The position numbers and the translations under genes were made by a program. DNA of 64,000 bases from the NCBI GenBank assembly GCA_039720395.1, contig CM077822.1, positions 20,357,267 through 20,421,266 on the forward strand, read 5' to 3'. Source of the stretch: Liquidambar formosana. Its lineage: Eukaryota > Streptophyta > Magnoliopsida > Saxifragales > Altingiaceae. The notes beneath the pieces are model-generated. The model made no database searches and was not told the origin of the DNA. It saw only the letters and a list, made by a program, of their open reading frames with translations. The first letter of the stretch is position 1. Every line of letters starts with the position of its first letter. This document shows positions 24,417-36,100 of the stretch, piece by piece.

Positions 24417-27400
24417 TGTATCTCCATACCTGTGTCCAATTTTTTGACCCTTTTTTGACGAGTCCCCGTATCCTAAATTTAGAAATTTGATAAAACTGAC
24501 ACTTAGATACACACTTGCACTCAAGTCTATGTAACATAGCTCCTATGAGCAATAGTCCAAGCAAAAATCTGAACTTTTAAAGGCACCCTCAATTTCCAGG
24601 AAGGAAAATAGTCAACATTAGAATCATCAATTAAGACATCCAAAAAGATTTATAAGAAAAAGTACCAGGAGAGAATGGGATCCAACATCTTCTATCTGAA
24701 GAAGACTATCTCAATGCAACACCCTTGAGAAGAGATAAAAGAGAAGATAACTTTGGGGCCTCCCTAATATTGAGATTTCCAAAAAAAATTTATATCCCAA
24801 CCCAAAGGAGGAGAAGAGGATGGCACCATTTCTGAATGGAAACCCATGAGCAATATAATCATGGAAAATAAATTGAAAAGACCTTATCCCCCCTCCAAAC
24901 ATCCTCCTAAAAACGGATTCTCTCTCTATTACCCACCACCAAAGACGTGAGAGGTAAAAATTGAGATAGTCCTTGGGAAATGAACTTCCAAGGGCTATGA
25001 ACCAAAGTTCTAACACTAACTTGGGAATCCCATTTAAAGTTACTAATCCCATACGTCTTATAGCAGCATATCATAAAGAATGCCTCTCGAGAGGAAATCT
25101 TTAGAAACGCTTACCCTGCAAAGCAGTGTTCCTGGCAGAAATATTACCAACAACAAGGCTCCCTTTCAACCTAGATTAAGACAATATATCCCACTAACCA
25201 AGTGATCTTTTTTCCCTTCTCCACTACTTTATCATAAAAAATCTCTCATCAACATTTTAATCCTATTTTCCCCACATGAATCTTGAAGAGAGACATATAA
25301 TAAATCGGGATGCTAGACAGTACTGACTGAACCAAGTTGAGCACTTGAGCCTACCCTTTTTAGAAATCAGAGCCTTCTAACATTCATTTAATCTTTTCCC
25401 AACTAAGCTTTGGTAGAGGTTGTTTAGTTTTGGTGAGGAGGCTTGGGTGATGCTTGGCTGTGTTAGGAGTTTTTTTGATATAAAGTATTGGGGTTTGAGG
25501 AGGAGCAGGAAGGCTAGAACTCTGTGGAATTGTGCTCTCATGGCAGTTTTCTGGGTTGTTTGGCTTGAGAGGAATGAGAGGATTTTTGAGGATAAGGAAT
25601 CTTCCTTCGTTGATCTATGGGAAAAAGTGCACTTTTTGGGTTCTTTCTAGGCAAAGTCATCCAAGGATTTTGCTAACACTCCTTTATTCTTATTGAAAGC
25701 TGATTGGAGGGCTGTATGCAGCTAGTTTGTTAGCTAGTTTGATAGTCTTTCTTTTCTAGTTTTCTCTGTTTTGATTGTTATTGCTTGGGTGGACTTTTGG
25801 TCCTCCCTTTCTCTTTCTCTTCCTTTTGTACCTTCATCTCTTGATTAATAATATATCTTTGTTGCTGATAAAAAAAAAAATTAATCTTTTCCCAACCTTG
25901 TCAATAATCGGCCACCAGAAAGACTCTGATCTTGGGTTACCCCCAAAGGTAACCTCAAATATTTTAATGGCCAAATCTCTAAAGAGAAACTTAAAATACC
26001 TGCTAATCTCTCAAGTTTCTCCTAATGACAATTTATACAAGCTAAATAACTCTTACTCATATTAACTTTTAGCCAAAACACTAGCTCAATAATTTACAAA
26101 ATAGACTGTTAGTTGAGAAGACTTTGCTCAGCCCATGAAGAAAAAAACAATGTGTCTTTCGCAAACTGCAAATGAGAAACATACATATTTTCTCTACCCA
26201 TAGAGAAACCCTAAAACAAATTAACTTCCTTGGCTCGATCAACAAGCTTGCTTAAGACATCAACAATCAAGATGAACAAAATGGGAGAGAAAGGGCCCCT
26301 GACTCAGACCTGTAGTTGATGCAAGACAACCCTCTTGAGAACAATGAAAGAGAAAAGAAGCTTGAAAAAAAAAGAAAAGAAGCTTGGAAGAAGCAAGAAG
26401 CAGGAACCCTAGCTAGGGTTTGTTTGGAGTTGAAACCCAAACGTGGGAAAACCCAATTTTAATTCATAATAAGATGACTATTAAAGATAATATTGGAGCC
26501 TATATATAGGTCCCAATTACATCAAATAAGGAAAAACTTAACCTAGGAATTTAAAAGGCAAAAACTTAACTATTCTTAAAAATAAATTTGCCTAAAATAT
26601 GCTAGAGCCTAGGTCTTCAAGTTAATAGGCCGTATTGGACCACCCTGTTGAACCACGTGCATGCTGTCCCCATCAATTCTCCCGGGGTGGGAGAAACTCG
26701 ACCTCGAGTTTGAGTTTGGATGGAGATACTGAATTCGCCCATTCCAAATAAACAAATACTTTGAATAGGCCAACTGCTTGAGTCGTTTAGTTAATTCCAC
26801 TTCAAAGTGTGCAACCCGAAGTAAAATCTTCAATTTAGCAAAGAACTCGAGCAAATAGCGGTCACATGTCAACTCAAAATTTTCAACACCAAGAAAATCT
26901 ATAATTTGGACCTTGAATAGGCCGGACAGACAAGCAATAAATTTTGACAAGTTGGTCTTCTCAGGACGAGATTCTTGCACAACAATTTTTTCAACACCCA
27001 AATTATCAACAATGGGTGCAAGATCCATGACCAAATCCTTTGTACCATGTGCAAATTCTGAAACAACTCTTGGCGCCAAAGACTCATGCTTTGCAACTAC
27101 TCCTTCTTGAATCTCGAAAGAACTAGCATCCGCAATACACCAATGTTCCACCGTAGAAACAAACTCAGCACATAAATGGTCAACTTTAGTGACGACTTCA
27201 ATATCCCCTTCCAAATTGTCTTTAGCTAGCATAGGGTTAGGGAATGAAACTACTCCTTGTGGCATAGGCTTTGGTTCATTGGCGAGATCCGACTGCGGTT
27301 GGGTATCGAGCTTGGCACTCATGTCTTGAATTAGTTTCATTATGGACTCCTATGGTGAGTAGTCCATTGGAGTCACTTCCATGAGGTTTACACAAGCTCT

Positions 27401-27976
27401 ATCTTTGCAAATAGAAGTAACGATTGGAGCATAATCATCTAAAATAGAACCCACGGATTGTACTGCTTCCATAAGATAGGGCTTCAATTTTTCAGCACAA
27501 TTCATGAGGACCTGTTCTCCCAATTGCCAAGACAAAGATCCAACATTCCCGTCCTCCTTTCTTACACTATCCAAAAGAGGATATAGAAGCTCCCTAGAAA
27601 TGTCATTATTTTCCTGTAGAACCATAGTCATGATTTCTTCCATGTTGGCAAACATATTATCGGGACAATGGAATTGAGCCACTGTTAGAAAATACTGAAA
27701 CATCTCAATAAACAACTCGTCACACCCAAGATTCAGCATCATTAGACATAACTTGGTCCTCCGATGATGGAGATGCCGTGGGGTTGTCTCGCCGGCTGGG
27801 GAAAAGTAGGTAACGGTTTAGGGTCGCAATTGTCTCGACTGGTTGAGGAGGCTCAAGTCGAGTGCACTGGTTTTGGGGTTTGACTGGGATGAAGGACGGG
27901 TTTAGCTTGAGATTAGGTTGGTGGTTCAGCGACGGTGGGGATGAGGGATCGGCGGTGAGGGTTTGATGGGCTAGGG

Positions 27977-28010
<34 letters not shown>

Positions 28011-30085
28011 AATGGGCTAATCTGGGTTATGGGTTTGGGGGTTTGTGTACTAGGAGTTTGGGTGAGATTGGGATTTTTGGTTTGGTTTCTGAGTTGGACA
28101 GGGGTTGTGTATATGGTTTTGGGTTTTGAGTCTGGCAGTGGATGATGGTGGTGGTTAGGGTCGGTATATGGGTTTTGAAATGGGTGAGGGGTGAGGGGTT
28201 GATTGTGATGGTGGTGGATGCGTGAAGGGTTTTGGTTTGTGCGTGGGGAAAGGCTATTTTTTGAGTTGGTTTTGGATGATTTTTGGCTGCTGTTTTGGGT
28301 AGTTTCTTGTGCTGTTTTTGGGTTTTGGTGATGATTTTTGGCTGCTGTTTTGGGGCTGGTTTTGGATGATTATTTTGGTGCTTCCGGATTGGTTGTGGAT
28401 GAATTTTTGGTCTAACCTGTGGAGGTTAGGGACTGGGCTAGTGCAGGATGTGGAATTTGATAGAGAGTGATGGTGATGGAGGTTGTTTCTGCCATGGTGA
28501 AAGGTGGCTGTGTATTGTGGGTTTGACAGTGACGACGGTGGAGGTTGTTTCTGCCATGGTGAAAGGTGAACTGAAGTTTGCTTTGATACCAAGTTGATGC
28601 AGGACAACCCTCTTGAGAACAATGAAAGAGAAAAGAAGCTTGAAAAAAAAGAAAAGAAGCTTGGAAGAAGCAAGAAGTAGGAACCCTAGCTAGGGTTTGT
28701 TTGGAGTCGAAACCCAAACGTGGGAAAACCCAATTTTAATTCATAATAAGATGACTATTAAAGAGAATATTAGAGCCTATATATAGGTCCCAATTACATC
28801 AAATAAGGAAAAACTTAACCTAGGAATTTAAAAGGCAAAAACTCAATTATTCTTAAAAATAAATTTGCCTAAAATATGCTAGAGCCTAGGTCTTTAAGTT
28901 AATAGGCCGTATTGGACCACCCTGTTGAACCACGTGCATGCTGTCCCCATCACTAGAAGCCTTAGAAGATTTGACTGGTTTACAATCACAACAGAGATTA
29001 GAAGAAGCCAAACACATAGAAATCTAGGACCTCCATGTAGGGACCAAAACCCTTATATTCTAAGTTAAAAATCAAGAACTCCTAAGAATACTTTAAAAGG
29101 ATCCCCTCCTTGCCCCTAATCCTATATTTATCAACTGCCCCTTATTAGCCACCAAAGCCACGTCCAAAATCTGATGATCCTCCACAAAAGCACCCTAATG
29201 AGTCTGAAATTGTCAAATTAAGAACCAATCTTAACCATCTAGATAAATCTTTAGCCAAAATTTTATATAATGAGGTGACTAGACTTATAGGCCTAAAATC
29301 CTTTAATTTCAAGGAGCCTATTTTCTTGGGAATGAGGCAAATAAAGGATGCATTAGTACTTGCATTGATAATGCCACTATCAAAGAAACTTTGAAAAAGA
29401 CCTTCCCCAAATCATCCTTGGACCTTGATCACCTCCTGACAATCTTGAAAAATAGCTATAGAAAAACCATCCAAACCAGGCAATTTATGCCTACTAAAAT
29501 TAGTTGCCACCTTAATTTCATCTATATGAAACGGCCTCTCTAACTAGCTAGCCATATCATTGCCAATTGGACACCATTGTAACCTTGAATACCCAGTCTC
29601 TCCAAATCATTTGAGAAATAGAACGAGGAAAAAATTAGACACTTCATTCACAATTAATGATTCCTCCTCAACAACCAGGCCATCCCCAATTTCTATTTTT
29701 TTTTTTAATTTCTTTTTATCAAAGTTTATCTTCCTTTTACCGTTTGCAACATTATGAAAAAAATTTAGATTTATTGTCCCCTTTTTTGAGCCATTTGACA
29801 CCACATAATTTCTTCTTTATTGACCATCAAAGATAAATATGAACAAACTAAAGTCAACAAAAATTTAATACTAATCTTTATTGAAGTGGTTGGATCAAGA
29901 GATTCAAGATTTCATACAATGAAGCAAAATAGCAAATAACCCTAGGCTGTGGGTTTTCTCAGGTTTAGTTTCGAGCAATATTTAGCAATGTAAATAAAAC
30001 CTTAAGCTAACCTTTCTAGTTTGACTTAAAATTTAAAGTAGAAAGTAGACAAAATTCTATGTTTAGGGTTTAAGTAGGCTTCCCC

Positions 30086-30122
<37 letters not shown>

Positions 30123-33100
30123 CCACTCCCCTTCTATTCTCTTTTTCACTTTGGTTGCTACAGTTTGGTCGAATTTAGAATGAGGGTTTCTGAGTATTTG
30201 AAATTTTGAATTCTTTTGAATTCATTTTTTAAAATGAAAATTCTTTAAGTTTCCATATATATATATATATATAAGCCAACTTTAGACGTTTTAATTCCTA
30301 TTGTTTCCAAGACATGTCAGGTATGTGTCTTAGTCTTAGACGTGCACATTATGTGTTTGATTAAAAATATTTTTAGAAATTTGAACACACATTGCATGTT
30401 TTCATCACTTGTCTGGCCATGGTTGTCTTTGAGAGTATTGAGTGTCAAATATGGCCTTGACTCCTCTACGAAGATGTGCGTGTTTTTTGATTAGCAATTA
30501 GGGGTATCCTTGGCCTTAATCCCGCCAGGGTTTTAGCCCAGATTAATCCCCTAATGGCTTGTGTGAGATTCCCCATACTTACACAGTTACACAGGCAGCG
30601 ATAGCTGCGATTAGTCGAAATGATGACCTCTAGGGAGCACCACCAGGGCATGATTGCTCGACCAACCGCATAGGGGCGAGATGTGCGTGTTTTAGAGATG
30701 GGAGAATGATATAAAAAATGTGGTTTCAATTCTATTGAAGAATCTCACTATTGATTTGTTTTTGTTTCAATTGTTGAGGGTAATAGGACCTTACCCAAAG
30801 GGATTGGAGTTAAGGCTTTATTGGGTTGATGAGTATATTTTTCTGATTTTTGGACACCAATAATTTAGGGTATGTAAGTTAGTTTAGTTGTCTTATGTAT
30901 AGGTTATGTATTTGTATTGGTATCAACAATTTGTAACATGATATATCAACGATTAACAACTCGATCTCGACATTGCATTTTTACTTTTTACAAAACTATA
31001 AACCTGGATCAAATTGTTGATACCAACATGTATTTGCTGATACTTTTGACCATGTTTAGACTATCATCTTTTTCTCATCTTCAGTCTTGGTTTGCTGATG
31101 ATGGTTATTATAGGCTCAAATACATTTGCAACAAGGAAGGACTGAGAACAAGTTCCATCTCACTTACTGCACTTGCAGAGTATACTGGTGAGTTACACCT
31201 CCTTCCATTGAGGTTCCGTTATCCATCTTGATCAATTGAGATAGTCATATGGTTGAAACAACTTTTGGCATCAGATTTGCTTGATTTTTTCGTTGAAATA
31301 TTTTTTATTTTCTCTTTGGTGTTTGAAGTGCTATACTTGTGATTCTCTCTCTCTTTTATTTATTTATTTAGCTACAAGCAGAGCTCATAGCTCAGATTTT
31401 ATCCAGAAGAAGAACAGAAATACAAGAGAGACAACAAAGAATAAAAGACCAAGAATATAAAATAATAGTGATATAAGGTGCTCCAAACCCAAAAAACCTG
31501 ATAGAGCAGATCCCTCCTATTACTAATTCCTAAAACTATATGTAGGTAAACTATACATATCATGGCAAATAGCACCAAGCAACTCTGTTGGAGCATTCAA
31601 CCACCACTGAAATCCATTTTGATGAAGGCCTAAATTCGCACACTGATCAGCGACCGAATTCCCCTCATGGTAGATATGAGTGCACTGAAAATTGATTTTA
31701 AGAACACCTTACATTTCTGCCATCTCACAGATAAGCTACATGGAGGAACAAAATTCGGACTCAGAACACAAGGAACAACAGATTCACAGTCACATTTGAA
31801 CCATATATGTTTCCATCCTCTAGCCAAAGCCTGCCCAATTCCTATAATAATAGCCAGTAATTCAGTATAGAGCACTGACTGAATGCCAATACGCATTGTA
31901 TAAACTATAAATGCCTTTAACAAACCCACAAGGAGTATGAAACACTCCTGCTGATGCTGCTAAGCCCAGTTTTCCCTTTGCAAGACCATCCATGTTTAGC
32001 TTAATCCAAGGAGGGGGTGAGTACCGATTAACAGGAACAATAGTGGGAGCTTAGAAGGTAAGCCTCACACACCAAGGTAATGCAATAGCATAAGCTTAGA
32101 AATGGAATTGTGCAGAGTGCCTGAACTAATTTTCCCAATATCATTAAGCATAGCCTTAATGTGAAAACACGGTCTTTTCTTTTCATTTAGGACTTCTCGT
32201 CCTATATTAAACTTTTACTTTCTTTATTAATAGTCTTTTTGTTCCTGATTAAAAAAATAAATAAAAACAAGATCTACACAGATTGGGCTGTTTGTTCTAA
32301 AATCTAACCAAGTTCTGAGCATGCCATATTCATTAAAAAAAAAAAAAAACAGAGGTTCTGACTTCTCAGCGTGCCATATTTCTGAAAAAAACTAGTACTA
32401 CTGCTGCAAGCTAAAGATTATGCACTTGGGAACTCATGTGTGTTGAAGTAATAGAACCCCAAAAGGCCAGAAGAGAAACACCTTGCAGTTGAATGGAACT
32501 TTTAAAGATGTCAGAAACCCAAATCCACAGATCAGAGGCAAACTTACAGTGAAGAAACAGATGCTCAGTGGTTTCTACTGAACCAAATTGGGGGCATAAG
32601 CAGCAGCAAGAAACAATTTACATGCCTCTTCTTTGAAGTTGATAATCTTTCAGTTTACCATGAAGAATTCTCCACACCAAAATAGACAGCCTAGGAGGAA
32701 AAAGATTTCCAAAGATGCTTAGTCCAAGTAACAGAAGGCTTCATATTCCTGCAAAAATTATATGCCTCCAAAATTGAAAACCTTGTGCTATTACAAGGCC
32801 AGACAAGCATGTCCTCAGTATTTTCCACAGGAAGAGCAGTAGACATAATCTTTGTGGCAATATCTGGAAAATTGTCTGGAAAAGAGGAGGGCAAAACCCA
32901 AGAATAATTCAAAATGAACTGGAAAATTGTCTGGAAAATTGCTTTGCAGGTTTTTGAACTAGTATCAGGATTAAAGGTTAATATGAGTAAGAGTTCTGTT
33001 GTCGGTCTTCATTGTGATAGTGGTAAAATTCAGAGGCTTGCTATTTCTTTGGGATGTTCTGTAGGTGTGTGGTCTTTGATGTATTTAGGGCTTCCTTTGG

Positions 33101-36100
33101 GGGGCAACCCTCGATGTGAGTCTTTTTGGCAACTAGTCATTGATAGGATAGGGAAGAGATTGGATGGTTGGAAAGAAAGCTTTAATTTACAAAGGGGGTA
33201 GGTTAATTCTGGTCTAGGCTGTTCTGTCTAGCATTCCAATTTACTATGTCTCTTTTTAGGATGCCAGTTAGTGTAACAAAGATCTTAGAGAAGATGATAA
33301 AGGATTTTTTATGGAAAGGTTAAGGGGAGGGGCACAGGGATCATTTGGTTAGTTGGGTTGTGTCTCGCCTAAAATCAAAAGGTGGGTTAGGATTTGGTAA
33401 TCTTATTGAGAGAAATATTGCTTTAATTGGAAAATGGTTATGGAGGTGTCCCCTTGAGTCCAATTCTTTATGAGGTGTTGTGATTAAAAGCAAATATGGG
33501 GTCCTTGATAATGGATGGGACTCTCAGATGGGTAGCAAAGTTCGAACTAGAAGTCCTTGGAAATTTATTTATGAGGGTTTACCCCCATTTCTTGGAATAC
33601 ACTAGTTTTGTTGTGGGTAGGGGTGATAAGATCCGGTTTTGGGAGATATATGGATGGGGGGAATAAATCTTTTGCTACTTTATTTCCTTAGTTGTATAAT
33701 TTGTCATTCGCTCATGATGATCTATCTCTTTTATGGCTTCTTCTTCTTTTCCCCATTCTTGGGATTTTAATTTTTTTCGTAATCCAAATGATAGGGAATT
33801 TTCTAAGCTCTTGTCTTTATTTCCTTAGTTGCATAAGTTTCTTCTTTAATTTCTTTATTGGATGATTTTTGTTTGAGACCTTCTTTTCTTGATTCTCGAG
33901 TTTGGAGGGGACATTCATCGGGTCTTTTTTCTTGTAAATCTTTTTTTGATTTGTTGATTGAGGATCCTATGGTGCCTGCATTTTCTCCTTCTTTATTGAT
34001 TTGGAAAGCTAAAGTGCCTCTAAAAGTGCAAGTGTTTGCTTGGTGTGTGGCTCATAAGAGGGTAAATACTAATGATTTGATGCAAAAAAGAAGGCCATCC
34101 TTTTGTTTTCAGCCTCAGTGGTGTATCTTGTGCAAAAGGGTGGAAGAGAGTGTTGATCATTTATTTTTGCATTGTTCGATGGCTTATTGGCTTTGGCAGA
34201 ACCCTTTTTAGATTGCAGGAGTGAGCTGGGTGGTACCGGCCTTTGCTGCCTCTATGCTAGAGATTCCCTTTTATGGCTTTGGTGTTGGGGATAGAGCTAT
34301 TATGTTGTGGAATTGTGCTAGGATAGCAGTTTTTTGGGTTGTATGGCTAGAAAGGAATGCAAGAATTTTTTAGGATAAGGTCTCTTCATCGTAGGAGCTT
34401 TGGGATTGTATTTTCTTTTTAGCTTCTTTTTGGGCGTCTTCCTCTAAGGAGTTTGCTGGTTCCCTTGTTTATTGTAAAAACTGATTGGAAGGCTGTTTGT
34501 CTTTAGTTTCTTTTCAGTTTTATTTTTTCAGTTTTTTCTGTTTTCATTTGGGTCCTTAGGTGGACGACTTGTTCTCCTTTGTTTCCCCCTTTTTTCATTA
34601 ACAAAGTTTTCTTTTGGTTGTTAACCAAAAAAAAAAAAAAAAAGGGGTAGAGGGTCTAAACCCTCACCCTCACCCCCACGCACCACCATCCTCCGTCTCT
34701 CTTCTCTCTCTCTCTCTCTCTCTCTTGTTATTTCTCTCCCCCAAAACCAAATCTGGAGTCTATAGCATAGTTATTAAACCCGGACTGGCCGGTTAGATCG
34801 GTAAACCGGTGACCTAGACCTTAGTCTGGTTCAGTTTTCTAATTGGATTGTTTATGCATGCTGACTGGATTAAACCGGACTGACCCGCCTAAACTGGCTG
34901 AATTTATGCACGAACCAATGTTAAACTGGTTCGGCCTACAAACACCCTCTTGTCTTTCTCAATAAAATGCCGAGTCTTTTGCACACAGCAAAACTCGAAC
35001 CTAGAGAGTGGAAGTACGATAACTCCATCCTACCACTAGTCCATTATTGTGGTTGTTGTAATTCTTGTTAATTTTATTATTTAATAGTGTTACTATATTT
35101 CAAGTAAAATTGCATACGTAGAAGCCAAATATATTTAAAATAATACATAAATTTTTTAAAAAATAGTAAATGGTTCATGTATATTTAAAATAATAATAAA
35201 TTTTATACATACTTTCTCTCTATTTTTTTTTTTGATTCATTTTTTAAAAATAGTTTATATTTTTATTAATTTTTTAATTGAAACATTAGTCCGACCGTTG
35301 ACTCGGCGGTTGAACCAGTGACCCAGCCTCTCGACCGGGTTGATGTTCGGTTCAGGTTGAATAACTATGGTCTATAGTGTCGGGCCAAAGGGTGTATAGA
35401 GGTAAGTGAGGGCAAAAATGTTATCTAACTATTTTGAAAAAGTGGATTGCTGACCCTCGATCGATTGGGGTCAAAGGCTGATTGATTGGGCTGGGCGGAG
35501 AATCCAAGATAGCTTCTTCTTGAATTTTGGCCACCCTCGATCAATTGGCCCCAATCGATCTGCCAAGGTAGAAAATGCCCAATAACAACAGGAAATATGT
35601 ATAAAGGTATTTCCATGCATTTAAGCACCCATATCATACAAAATGACTTATGAGTTATGACCATCTATTTCATATGCGCAAGATGCCTCATAAATCCGTA
35701 CATGCTATACCCATACATGTAAGAACCGACAAACCTGTTTGTAAACATGCTATATATATTGCACATGGAAAATAAATCACGGGTCTAAGAGTTACCTTTT
35801 GCGGAAGATAGCCAAGAAGGACCGTCACGTGTCGTTACGAGCCGCGGGGTTGCTGTACGCCATTTGATTGCTGCAAACTTAAACCAAGCCTTCGTGTACG
35901 CTCTACCATCACTGTGTAAGTTGTAGGGATTGCTACTAGAGTCTTCCCTTTGTTCCACGCTTTCAAATCCATAAGGCCATGGTGATGCCTTAGAGAGAGT
36001 ACTAGAAAGAGAGGGGAGAGAGTGGTTGTACAATATGATAGAGGGAGCATAGAGAAGCCAACCCTAATCCGTAGAGAAAGCCATCTTATATAGTTTCATA

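Larger units (their letters stand above)
26317..28952 (-). mobile_element. Non-autonomous LTR retrotransposon carrying a PDS5 fragment
   Basis: A 2.6-kb element on the - strand. The 5' LTR is 28595-28952, the 3' LTR 26317-26675. The primer-binding-like site is TGGTATCAAAGC at 28580-28591, three bases inside the 5' LTR. A short purine-rich stretch (CGGGAGAAT) precedes the 3' LTR. No protease, integrase, reverse transcriptase or RNase H is present. The interior instead holds a piece homologous to the cohesin regulator PDS5 and a second unassigned ORF. The flanks gtagt and ctaga (5 bp) agree at only 3 positions. The insertion point lies in the L1 RT between 'SSKAS' and 'GLSQG'. The LTRs differ at about 8 positions plus one indel, suggesting a moderately young insertion. 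Confidence 0.85.
22970..29850 (-). mobile_element. Old L1 LINE split by later insertions
   Basis: Pieces of one reverse-strand L1 can be read in order. 29850-28958 holds pre-RT and RT fingers: '[14 protein letters not shown]', '[41 protein letters not shown]'. 26311-25897 holds RT palm: '[24 protein letters not shown]', then '[21 protein letters not shown]'. 25387-24540 holds the thumb and connection up to '[18 protein letters not shown]'. 23540-22970 holds the zinc-binding RVT domain: '[21 protein letters not shown]', '[21 protein letters not shown]'. The reading is interrupted at 23545-24535, 25404-25880 and 26317-28952. Many stops and frameshifts are present. The 5' end with the endonuclease is missing. 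Confidence 0.85.

Noticed and set aside
28254..28717. 139- and 101-codon ORFs
   Set aside because: Ser/Gln/Asn/Pro-rich translation of the low-complexity leader and LTR of the PDS5-carrying element.
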